Shown: in pieces, positions 1-12,500 of the stretch
How the letters are laid out: each line of letters begins with the position of its first letter
Position numbering within the stretch: position 1 is the stretch's first letter
Assembly (NCBI GenBank): GCA_022661535.1
Contig: JAKULF010000009.1
Span: 1,612,001 to 1,676,000, forward strand
Length of the DNA: 64,000 bases
Direction: 5' to 3'
Source of the DNA: Eutypa lata
Lineage: Eukaryota > Ascomycota > Sordariomycetes > Xylariales > Diatrypaceae
The notes under the pieces: generated by a model
Told to the model about the DNA's origin: nothing
Database searches by the model: none
The model's input: only the letters and a program-made list of their open reading frames with translations
Program-made: the position numbers and the translations under genes

Positions 1-874
1 TGAACGGATTGATACCACTACCATATTTCTAAGCCTGAATCTTCAATATATATTTATAGGCTCAACACTTTCAGTGATATAGAAATAATCTGGCCACAGA
101 CCTATTACTTCAAAACACTTCTTCGTTTGACATAGCCCGCCTTTTTAGGTGTTTCATCCTCGATACTGATGGAATTACTATTGAGGTAGCTTGGTTTGAT
201 GTTATAAACAGCCATTTATTGTACGCATTGAAAAGTGGCAAACAGTTATATAGAGGACGCGCAAAAGAATTTGAAACGCAAAGTCTTACCATCTATTCGG
301 AATGCACATTGTGCACGGAATGATTGAATACGAGTTGGTGCTTGCAATTACTCATACCTACCTCAATATTACAGCCAAGCCCAGGTCAAACCGAATGATG
401 TAGTGTAGAAATGTTCGTAGCGAGGTTCTCGCTTGCAAAACCTACATACATACATTCCTATGACATATTTGTGTGTTCCTAATTCCCTAGGGAGTTGATC
501 AAGTGACACTAACAGCCTGGTAATAGTTTTAGATCATGTGTACCTCAAATAATATAAATAGGTAGAATGAAGACTTTGCTACGTTCTCAGGCAGATGCTA
601 GATCAAACTATGCATATGCATAATACAAGAAAGTCGATAAGTTCGAGTATTCAGGCTACGGAAACTTGGCCGCAAAACAATACAAACGATTGAGATTTCT
701 ACCTGACTTGTGTTGGTAAGTCCATCACAAAGTAGAACATCTTCTCATATCTTATTGTAATAACACATTTCTCATTATCTAGAATTATGTCAACGTATAA
801 GTCTGCAGAAGAGCTAATGTTGTCAGGGTCTTTCCTCTAGCACACTTCGTCGAGCACCCAATCTTCCAACAATC
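1..874. other. Intergenic, no gene seen
   Basis: I see no conserved coding pattern here. The only open frames are short and have no recognisable motif. Base composition is ordinary, with no RIP-type decay. The last part presumably holds the promoter of the gene starting at 875. Confidence 0.5.
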
Positions 875-1531
875 ATGGCCTCCGTATTCTCCAGCACAAA
901 AGTCAAGAACAAGCAACGCCTTTACATAGCCCTCTACCCCGCTGGCGGTGCAACTTTTTCAGACAGTGGAGAACGCAGGTAGACCACCCCCCGCCTATTC
1001 ACTCCCAACATTGAATTCGGAGACTTCCGTCAAGAGTTCTACTTACACTTCACCCTAAACAGATTTCACTGGAGCTTCTTAGTGGGACCCAAATTCGAAA
1101 ACCAAGATCATGTCCCAGGCAAACGTTACCACGTCAAAAACATCAGCGTTCCCGACCCTGCCATTAAGGATCGGTGGGAGTACGAGGAAGTTGACCTGCC
1201 AGATGTAAGAACAACAGGTCATCTCATGATCCGGATCCTTATAGGTAAGATTCTGGACGAGGCACGCTTTGTAGCAATCTTGCGGAGCGTACCTGTTGTG
1301 CAGCATAATCACAACTGGACATGTCGCACGTGGGTTATGCAGTCATTGTCGGCGTTGGAGAGGGACGACCAAGCTATGGGTACTGCAATTCTGGACGGGC
1401 CACGTATCGAATCTATTGCAAAACAGTACGCTGCCAATAAAATTGCGGCCAACCGCTTCGAAACATCTTCAAACTCCTTAGATCCGAAGCCAGCTTATGA
1501 TTTATTAAATAATAAAGAGATGATACCTTGA
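875..1531 (+). CDS. Small uncharacterised fungal protein (gene A), paralogue of gene B; possible permuted papain-like fold
   Basis: Two exons, 875-978 and 1063-1531, separated by an 84-nt GT-AG intron, encode 190 residues. The ATG at 875 was chosen because exon 1 supplies the N-terminal KQRLYIALYPAGG stretch that matches KKRLYLGVYVSGV in the paralogue at 19236, and the intron has the same position and phase in both. Conserved blocks are HWSFLVGPK (His37), YHVK, WEYEE, DVR, ILIGK, PVVQ and WTCxTW (Cys122). From memory this is the fungal family catalogued as DUF6914; no function is established. The order His in a HW strand followed by a WTC motif at a helix start resembles permuted papain-like (LRAT/NlpC-type) hydrolases, which is inference only. 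There is no signal peptide and no membrane segment. It lies 250 bp before the transposon nest. Its 3' flank resembles that of the paralogue. Confidence 0.82.
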
Positions 1532-1780
1532 AGTTGTCATAAGAAGAAACGCCCACCTAGATATTTCCTTCTTAAGCAATAAGGATAAGAAGAAGGATAC
1601 TATCCTAAGATAAGTATTAGGTAGATTTCAAATAAAGCTGCAAGTCATGGCTTCTAACAATATCAAAGGTCTTCCACCGCGTTGTATTTTTTGCAGATAG
1701 TAATCAAACGTCTACTTATGGGGAGCGTGATGAAAACAGTCGGCAATAGGCGTAGTCGAGGTCACAACACAAATAATAAG
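1532..1780. other. 3' flank of gene A up to the transposon TIR
   Basis: Non-coding, normal composition. The first ~30 nt after the stop resemble the sequence after the stop of the paralogue at 19845 (shared AACGYCC core after a CATAAGRAG/TATAAGGAG stretch), which supports a segmental duplication. The RIP-type decay begins only inside the transposon ends. Confidence 0.5.
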
Positions 1781-1845
1781 GCAAACACCCCCTTCACGGA
1801 CCACCTTTTTCATGAACCGGGCGTTTTATAAAGGCATTATCATTT
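1781..1845 (+). repeat. Left terminal inverted repeat of the 16.4-kb nest
   Basis: It starts GCAAACACCCCC and contains ACCGGGCGTTTT about 40 nt in. It pairs with 18082-18146 in inverted orientation with scattered, mainly transition, differences. Unlike the interior it keeps many C and G bases. Confidence 0.82.
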
Positions 1846-4800
1846 ATACTTATAACTTTAAAATTTAATTTCTTTATAATTAATGAAATTATTTATATTA
1901 AACTTTTACAAAAGCAACGATAATATAATCGTTATTATTATTATTTTCTTTACTTTTTTCTTTTTTTTCGATTTTTATTATTTTTAATTAAATATTACGA
2001 ATAATTTTTTTAACGATTTATTTAATTCTTTTTTAATTAATTATACGTTTTTTAATCGAATAAATTTTTAATTTAAAATTATTAATATTTTCTTTTACTT
2101 TTTTAATTTTATTTTTTTAAAAGCGATAATAAATTATTTATTTTAATTTTTTTTAAAGTTATATTTAAAAATTAAATTATTAAATACTTTAATTATTTTT
2201 CGAAAATAAAATTAATTTTATTTAAGTTTTTTTATAATTAAAATATTATTTTTAATAATTTAAATATTTTAATAAATAATTTATTTATTTTAATAATAAA
2301 ATTAAGTTTTAAAAAAATAATTATTATAATTATAATAAACGTATATTACGCTTATAATAATGTTTTTATAAATTTATTATTTATTTTTTTTTTAAATTAA
2401 TAAATTATATATTAAAAAATTTAAAATTTACGATAATTTATTTTATATATTTTATAATATTCGCTTATACTTTTTAAAATATTTAAAAAAAATTAAATTT
2501 ATTAATAATTTTAAAAGTTTTATTTTAATAACGCTTATAAAAATAAGTTTTAAAATAACATTTAAAAAAATTAAAAACTTTTACATTAAATAATTAAAAA
2601 GCTTATAAATTATAAGTTAAAAAATAAATAACGTAAATATAATTAATAAAATAAATAATTATAAATTTTTTAATAATATAATTATTATAATTATTTAAAA
2701 TAAAAAATCGTTATTTTATAATTTACGTAAATTTAATATAAAATTTTTTTTTTTAATTATTTAAAATTAATATTAACGTTAATTTATTTATTTAATAATA
2801 TTTCGAAATATTAATTATTTAAATAATTTTAAATTTTGAAAAATTATTAATATTATATATTTTTTTTATTAAAAATAATAAATAACGAAAATATTTAATC
2901 GTTAACGTTAATATATACGATTAAAAAAATTTATTTATATTTAAAAATATTTTTAAATATAAAGAATTATTTTAAATTTATTATTTTATAAATTTAAATA
3001 ATAAACGTTTTTTATAATCGATTTAAATTTCTTTAATAAATAATTTTTTTAATTTATATAAATTAAATTATTACGTAATATATTAAATAAAATTTAATTA
3101 TTTTATAAAATAATTAAATGTATTTAATATATTTTTTAACGTTTTTTAATTATAAATATATTAATTTAAATAATAACTTTTTTTTATTATATTTTTATAA
3201 TCGCTTATAAGTTAATTTTCTTTTTAAGTAATTTATCTTTTATTTTTTATAAATATTTTAAATTAATTTTTTTAAATTTCTTTTTAAAAAAGTTTATTAA
3301 TTTTTATAAATTTAAGTTAATTTTTAAATTCTTTAAATTTCGCTTTTTATAATGCTTTTATAAAGTTGTTTATAAATATATTATTAATAAATATATAATT
3401 TATTTAAATTTCTTTTCGATTAATTATTTATTTAAATTAATAATTATATATATTAATATAATAAAGTTTAATTTAAAACATTATAATATTTAATATAATA
3501 AATTATATAATTTATTAATTATTATATTATATTTTTAAATATATATCGTTTAATTTAATATTAAATTTTTAAATTAATTATAATTTAAATAAAAGATTTT
3601 TAATTAATTAAATAAATATAAAAAGTTTAACTTTTATTATTAATATAATAATTATATTTTCTTTATTAATACGTTAATTTATAATTTCGTTAAAAAAATT
3701 AATAATATAAATTTAAAAGCTTTTTTAATTTTATAAGTTATTAACGAAAAATAAATTATTTTATTTTTTAAATGTATTTTTATTTTTAAACGTAAATATA
3801 TAAATATTAATATTTATTAAATATTTAATTATTTTATTAATTATTTTATAATATATTTAATTTAAGTTTAAATTAAAGCGTAATAATTAAAAAATAACGA
3901 AGTTAACGTTTAATTAAATATATATTATAACGAATAAAATAAAATTTATTTTTTTAAATATTAATTTACGAAATTAAAATAAATTACGTTTAAATTTAAA
4001 AATAACTTAATAATAATTATAAAGGTTTCGTAAAAGTTATAAAATAAAACTTTTATTAATAAATTCTTAAATTTATTAATATAATTAAATTAAATAAAAT
4101 AAATCTTTTTTATATATTATAACTTTTAATTATTTATATTTTTAAAAATTAATATAACTTTTTATTTTTTATAAAAATATATTATTTTTTTAATTTTTAA
4201 ATAAATTATTTAATAATTATTTAATAATTTTTTTAAAAGTTATTATTATATTATTTATATAAAGAAAATAATTTTTTTATTTAATATATAATAATACGTT
4301 TAATAAAATATTAATATAAATTAAGTTTTTAAAAGATTTTTATAAATTCTTTTTATTATAAAAGTAATAATATTTTTAATTTATATAACGCTTTTCGTAA
4401 TAAATAAATTTTATTTTTTTACGATAATTTAAAAGGATTTTTATATATATTTTATAAAGAAATTTAACGTAAATAAAAGTATTTATAATATTATATTATA
4501 AAAGTTTTAAATTAAAATATATTATAATAATTATAAATGTTTAAAATTATCGTTTTATTAATATTATAACGTAAATATTTTTTAAAGCGTTTATAAATTA
4601 TTAATTTTTTTATATTATTAAACGCGTTTTATATTTTCGAAATTATTTATATTTATTAAATTTATAAATATATATTTATATATAATTAAAAATTAATTAT
4701 TTATTTATTAAAACTTTATTTTATAATAACTTTTTAAATAAATGCTTTTATATTTTATAATGTTTTTTTAATAATTATAATAATTATTTATAATATATTT

Positions 4801-5809
4801 TCGTTTTTAATTATATATTTTCTTTTAATAAAAATTAAATAAAAATTAATTAATTATTCTTTTAATTATAATATTATTTAATTTAAAAAATCTTTTTTCG
4901 TAAACTTTTATAATTTATTATTTTATTATTTATAAGTTTTATAAACTTAATTTTTATTTTCATATTAAACGTAACTTTTTATATTTTATAATTATATTAT
5001 ATAACGTTTAAAAGTAATATAATATTTAAAAAATATTTTTTTATAATTTAAAAATTTTTTTTAATTATATTTTATAAATATTTTAATATTATATAAAATA
5101 AATTTAAAAAAGTTTTACGTTTATAAATTATATAATTATAATAAATAATATTATTAATATTAACGATAACGTTAATTTAAAAATTAAATACGATTTAAAT
5201 ATAATTATTATATAAATATAATTAATTCTTTTTATATATATTTAATTCGTTTTGATTTATACGTTTTTAATTTTTAAATTATTTTATTTTAATTCGTTTT
5301 ATTTAAAAATTATATATTTATTAATATTTAAATTTTTATTTTTTATATTAAAACGAAAATAAAATTATATTAATCGTAATATTTTAATTTTTTAAAATAA
5401 TTTATAAAGTTTAATTTTAAAAATCTTTTATAAATTATTTTAAAAGTTATTTATATTTTTTAAAAAAAAACGTCGTTTTATTAAAACGTACGTTTTAAAC
5501 GTTTATTATTTTTTATATTAAAAAATTTTAAACTTTATAAATATTTATTAAATAATATTTAATAAAGTAATTAATTTATTTTTTTAAATTTAATTATAAA
5601 AAATAATTTTTTTTTTAACTTTATTTTATAAAATAAAAGCTTTATAATTATATTTTTAAAAATATATTTATTATAACTTTTAATTTTTAATATAAAAATT
5701 ATTTCGATATATTAATTATAAATAATATATTTTATATAAAAATTATTAATATAAATTATACTTAAATATTTTATTATATAAATATATTATTATTTTATTA
5801 TATATTTCG

Positions 5810-6076
5810 TATTACGAATCGTAAGAACGCATATATAAATGCTTTTTTATAAAGTGAAAATATTAAATTAAAAAAGAAAAAAAAGTAAAAGAAAAGGTTT
5901 ATAATAAAAAGTTAATTTTAAGTAAATAAAGTAAATATTTTATTATTATTTAACTTTTTAATAATTTATTATTCTTTTAAGTTATATTTACTTATTATTT
6001 ATTTATATATTGTATATATAACTTATTATTATTTTAATTTTATTATTATTTAATTACTTAATTACGTATTATAACA
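5810..6076 (+). repeat. LTR, first copy (short element)
   Basis: 267 bp, direct repeat of 7659-7925 with no visible length change. The differences are overwhelmingly C/T and G/A. It ends in an undecayed ACA. Confidence 0.85.
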
Positions 6077-7658
6077 TTACCCTTTCGTTAAAAAAAGCTT
6101 CGTTTTAAAAACTATACATTTTATACAATTTTATTTTTTTATTTAATTATTAAATTAATTATAAATATTAATTTTATAAAAATCTTCTTATTAAAATATA
6201 AATAATTTAATCGTAAATGTTTAAATACGTATTAAATTCGTTATTAAAATACAAAGCAAATATAATAACTCTTTTTATAAATACCACGATATACGAATCG
6301 TAAAAGTAATTATTAAAAAAGTAATTTTCGCCGTAATAAATATATAATTTATTATTCATTTATTTTTTACGTTATTTTTTAATAATAAATTAAGTAATTT
6401 ATTTATTAATAATAGTTTAACTACTTTCGTCTTTAAGTTTAACTTTAACTTTAACTTTAACTTTTAATAATTTAATTAAATTAAAAGTAAATTAATTTAA
6501 AATATTAACATCGTAAATTATGTTAAGATTAATATTTATTTAATTAAATTTAATAAATCGATAACTATTAATTATTAAAAAAATAATTTTATAAGCAAGT
6601 TTATAAAGTAATTCGACGAAAATATTATAATTAAATAATAACTTTTCGTTTATTTTTTTATAATTTAAGCGTTTTTATAAAAAATTAAAAAAATTATAAC
6701 GAAAATTTATAATTTAAAAGTTATTAAGTAAATTAACAACTTTATTTACAAGTTAAATTTAATATTTTTATTTAAAAAAAAATTTAACGAAGATTTTATT
6801 ACTTTACTTTAAATAATAAAACTTTTTAATAATTTATTAACGCTTTAAAAAATTATAATACAAGCGCTTTAAAACCTTAACGATTTTATTATAATCGAAT
6901 ATTTACATTTTAAATATATAATAAAATAAAAAGTTTATTACGAATTTAATAAAAAAGTTTAAATAGTTATAAACGTATTAAAATTAACTTTTTACGTTAT
7001 TAATAATAACTTCGTTTATATTAAATTTTCCTTTTATTATAAATAATTAAATATTAAGGTTTTTTTTAAAATTAATAAGCTTTTTAACGTTAAATAAAAT
7101 TGTTTTTTTTTAAAATAACTTTAATAAAATTATTATTAAAGTTTCGTTTTAAACTTTTAAAGCTTATATTTATATATTAAATTAATAATTTAATTTATTA
7201 CGAACTTATTATATAATAATAAAAATAATTATTTAAATTTTTTAAGTAATAATAAAAGTTATATTATTAATGTTTATTAATAATAAAAAAGTTGTTATTA
7301 TTTAATTTTAATATATTATAAAAATAAAAAGTAAAGTAAATATTATAAAAATAAAAATGATTATATATATATATTAAAGATTTATTAAAATTATATTAAG
7401 CTCGAAGATGTAATATTTGCGTTATAATAAATATTTAATATTAATAAATGTATCGTTATTACGTAATCGATAAAAAAGATGTTATAAAAATAAAAAAAAA
7501 ATAAAAAAATAATTTAATTAAAGAATATTTTTGATAAATATAAACTTATAAAAAGTGAATATAATAAATAAATAAATATATGTATTTCTTAAGGATTTTT
7601 AATTACTTTATACGATATAAAAGATATTTATTTATATAAATAAAAAAATTTAATATTA

Positions 7659-7925
7659 TATTACGAATTGTAAAAATGTATATATAAATACTTTTTTATA
7701 AAGTAAAAATATTAAATTAAAAAAGAAAAGAAAATAAAAGGAAAGGTTTATAATAAAAGGTTAACTTTAAATAAGTAAAGTAAATACTTTATTATTATTT
7801 AATCTTTTAATAATTTATTATTTTTTTAAGTTATATTTATTTATTATTTATTTATATATTATATATATAACTTATTGTTATTTTGATTTTATTATTGCTT
7901 AATTATTTAATTACGTATTGTAATA
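7659..7925 (+). repeat. LTR, second copy (short element)
   Basis: 267 bp partner of 5810-6076. It ends TGTAATA and is immediately followed by the TSD copy TTTCA. Confidence 0.85.
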
Positions 7926-9294
7926 TTTCATTAAGTAATTAAAAAGCTTTATAACGATATATATTACGTTTATTTTTATTTTTATTATTTTTATTATACG
8001 TTTAATGTTATTATTTTAAGCTTATATATAAAGCGTTAAAAGTTTAATTTTAATATTATATAAAAGTAAAGTTAATATATTTATAAATTATTTATATTTT
8101 ATTATTTCGTTATTATATTTAAAAACTTTTAATCGTATATAATTTTAATAATTTAATTATTTTAATAATTATTTAAAAGTTTAAATTATTTTTAATTATT
8201 TTTTTTAATATATAAAGATTTTTCGTATTAAATTTATAAATTTATTTACGATTAATATTATAAATATATATTATTTAAAGTTATTTTTAAAGAAAAATTA
8301 TTTTTAAACGTTTATTTATATATAAAGCGCTTTTATATAATTTATATCGTATTATTTATTTTACGTTTATTAAATTATATTCGTTATATTTTATTATAAT
8401 AAGTTTTTTAATTTATATTTTTCGAAAATTATTCGTTAAATATATAATCGTTTCGAAATTTATATAATTAAATCGTAAATATTATAAGTTTTTTATTATT
8501 TTATTAAAAGTTTACGAAATATTAAAAATAACGTTTTTTTATAAATAATAAATACGATATTATTAAAATTTATAAAAATATTTTTAATTAAAAATTAATA
8601 ATATTTATTAATTAATTAATAAATTAATTTATTTTTTAATTTCGTAAATAATTTTTATCGTTTTTATTATTTTATTAATTTTTTTATTTATATAATTATT
8701 AAAAAAAAATTAAATTAATCGTTATTTTTTCGTAAAAAATAATATTTAATAAAAGTTAAAAAATTATTTTATTAAAATAAATAATTTTTAATATTATTTT
8801 TTTATATATTTATATAAATATATATAAATTATTTATGTATAAATTATATTTTTATATTATAAAGCGTAAATTTATAAATTTATTAACGTTATTAAAAATA
8901 TATAACGTTATATTTAAATTTAAAATAAATAACTTTTTTAAAAAATAAAATAATATATTAAAAATTAATTTTATTTATTAATATTACGTTTTTTAAAGCT
9001 TTTTTTTATACGATTAATTTTTTTTTTAAAAATTAAATTCGTTTTAAAATAAAATATTAAAAGTTATATTATTAATTTGCTTTTTTTTATTTTTTAAAAG
9101 TTTATTTTAAAAACGTATAAAAATAATTAATTAAATTATATTAATATATTAAATATATTTTATTTTTTATTTGTTTATTATTAATTTTTATTCTTTTATA
9201 TTTATTTTTATTTTTATTAAAACTTTTTTTATACGAAGTTTTTTTTACGTTTTAATTTTCGTTTTTTCGTTCGTTTATTATTTTTAATAAAAGT

Positions 9295-9509
9295 TATTAA
9301 AATATATAAATAAATATTAATTTCGAATAACTTTCGAAAAATAAAGTTTATATTATTATTTAAAAAAGTTTATATTAATTTAATTATAAGCTCGAATTAT
9401 ATATTAATTTTTATGCTTTAAATATTATACGTAATATTTTAAAATACTTTCGATATTTAATCTTTTATTATTATTATAAACCGTTATTAAAGCACTTTAT
9501 TTATTAACA
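9295..9509 (+). repeat. LTR, first copy (7.2-kb element)
   Basis: 215-bp direct repeat of 16289-16503. I counted roughly 20 differences, nearly all transitions. It is preceded directly by the TSD AAAGT. Confidence 0.9.
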
Positions 9510-12500
9510 CGTTTTTTTATATTAATAAGCGATTAATTCTTTTAAAACTTTAAAAAACTTAAAAAATTAAATTATAAATTTATTAAAATCGAATCTTTAA
9601 CTTTTGTATTTATTTTCGTAATTTAATTATTTAATTATCGACTTTATTTATATCGTAATGCCGATAGTTTCGTTTATATATATACGCTTAAGGTTTAATT
9701 AAATTATTATTTATTAATAAATCTTTTAATTTTATATATAAAATTTACGATATTATTAACTAATACGTTATTAATTATATAAAGTTAAATAAAGTTTAAA
9801 ATTTTTAATTTTAAAAATAACGAAAAACTTTAATTAAAAGTTATTAATTATTAATTTTTTTTTTTATATTATATATTATAAATATTAAAAAAAAATAATT
9901 AATAAAAACAAGTTTATTTAATAAAAGTCGAATTAATTTAAAAGTTATTTTAAATTTTTTAAGTTAAATATTAAAAAAAAAAACCTTTAAGTTAAATAAA
10001 TATAATAATTGTAAAAGAAATGCTATAATAATATAAAGTTTTAAAAAATAATAATTTTTTTCTTTTATAACGAAAATTTAATAAATATTATTCTTTTATT
10101 ACTTTAATTAACTTAATTTATTTATTAATTAATATATTTTTTAATTTTTTAAATAACTTTTAAATTAATTTTAAGTTTAACTTTATTACGAATTCGCCGA
10201 AAGCTTTTTAATTAAAAGGTTTAATAAAACCATTTATTAAATTTTTATTCGTTTTAATATATTAAACTTTAATATAATTATTATTAACTTTTTAACGTAT
10301 ATAATAATAATTAATTTAAATATAATACTTCTTTTTAAATATTATAATCTTTTTTATTTATTTTAATATATTTATATTATTTTTTAATAAAGTAATAAAT
10401 TTTTTAAACATTAAATTAAATTTTTATAAAAAGCTTTTAATATTAATTACTTTTATTATTATAACATTTAAAGTTATATATTTAACTTTCGTTATATAAC
10501 GAATAATAATCGTTTAAAACTTTAAAATTTATATAATAAAAACTTTTATTATATAAAATATATAATTTATAATTAATTTACTTAAATTAAAGTTATTATC
10601 GTAATTAAAATTTATTACTTTAAATAATTTAAAGTTATTATATTTATAATATAAATATTTCTTATTTAAAGTTTAATATTAAATTAATAAGTTTATAATG
10701 TTATTTATATATTTCGATAAACGTTTAATATAATTTATATATTTCGATAATAAGTTATTTATAAATTAAATTTAAATAAACGTTATATAAATTATATCGA
10801 GTTTAATTATATAATTTAAAAAATTAAACTTTTTAATTAAGCTTATATATTTAAATGTTTCGTTTTTAATAATAATTTTTTAATTTTAAATTATATATTA
10901 TTTATAATTTAAAACGAACGAAATAAATAACGGCTTTATATCGTTTATATTTATTATTTAAAGCGATCTTTTAATATATTATTATTAATTTAAATATATA
11001 TTATTAATAAAATTTAATTTAATAATATAAATATTTAAAAACTAATTAACTTTATTTAAGTTTTTAATAATAATTATTTTAATAATAGCTTTTATAAGCT
11101 TTATAAAACGTTTTTTATTTACGTTAAATAATAAAAAATTATTAACGTATAAAGTTATAATATTATTTATTTTAAAATTTAAATAAATAACGTCATTTAA
11201 TATTAAAGTTATAAAGCTTAATTATTTTAAAATAACTTTAATTTTTATTTATTAAGTTATATTAACTTATTTAAGTTTATATAAAAGATTTATTAATTAA
11301 ATAATATAATTTAAATTATATTTATATTTTTTCTTTTCTTTAAAATATACGTTAAAGTATTTCTTTAATAACGAAAATATTTTTATAAATAATTTCTTTT
11401 TTAATTTATTATTAAAATACGTTATAATAAAATTTATTTATATAATATATTAATCGTATAAAGTTATAAAAGTTATAAAAATTCGTTAATATATAACTCG
11501 AGTTATAATTATAATAATTTCGTTATAATTAATATTTTTTCGTTATATAAATCCTTTTATATATATACGAACTTTTAACTTTTCGAAATCGTTTATTAAT
11601 ATAAATTTCTTTCGTAATACTTATATAACATTTATTAAATATTTATATATTATTTTAATTAATAAAGTAAATTTAAATAATTTTTAATTAATATTTTTTT
11701 ATATTTTTATAAATATTACTTTTATTTATAAATCTTTTTAAAGCTTATTAAAGCTTTTTTTAATAACGAATTATCTTTAAATATTATCGTTATTAATTTA
11801 TATATTTTTAAATATTTAAAAAAGTTTAATATTTCGTAAAGATTTTCGAAAATATCGTATCGTTTTTCTTTAAATAAAAACATTATTTATATATAAAAGT
11901 AAACTTATATTATTACTTTAAAAGCGTTATTAAAGTTTATAAATTCGCGTTTTTAATCGTTTACGATATTATTATTAATAAAATCGAATTTAAAATTATA
12001 TTTATTAATATTTTCGCTTTTTTAAATAAATCGTATTTAATTTAATTTAATTATAATTTTAAAGTATTTTTCGAAAACGTTATATATATAAAGTTTAAAA
12101 ATTATTTTTTTCGAACGGTTACGTTTATATTTAATAAGTTGTTTTTTATTTTCTTTATTTGTTTCGTTATTAAATACGACGTTATTATTATCGTTTTAAA
12201 TATTAACTTTTTATTTATTTTTTTTATCGATTTAATAATAAAGCCGTTTTTAAATTTATTTTAAAAATAATTAAATAATATCTTTTAAGTTAAAAAAAGT
12301 ATTTAATTTCGTAAAGTCTTTATATATTATAATATAAAAGATTATAAAAAAACGTTTTTTCTTTATTAATTATATAATATAATTACTTTTTTTTTATATT
12401 TTAAAAAAATACTTTTTATATTTCGGTTAATTAATTTCTTAAATTAAACTTTCTTTTTTTAATCGATAAATATAACGTAATATAATTTTAAAATATATAA

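Larger units (their letters stand above)
5810..7925. mobile_element. Short (2.1 kb) non-autonomous LTR retrotransposon, nested, RIP-degraded
   Basis: Two 267-bp direct repeats (5810-6076 and 7659-7925) at a constant offset of 1849 enclose a 1582-bp interior. Both begin TATTACGAAT (decayed from TGTTACGAAT). The first ends TATAACA and the second TGTAATA, consistent with TG...CA ends after C-to-T change. A 5-bp TSD flanks the element: TTTCG (5805-5809) and TTTCA (7926-7930), with one transition. The interior is too short for gag-pol, so this is either a LARD/TRIM-like non-autonomous element or an internal deletion. The interior carries a short AACTTT tandem run near 6439-6472. Orientation is not determined. 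Confidence 0.85.

Noticed and set aside
6439..6472. AACTTT tandem run as an internal telomere repeat
   Set aside because: It lies inside a RIPed LTR element and does not match the fungal TTAGGG unit; local low complexity is simpler.
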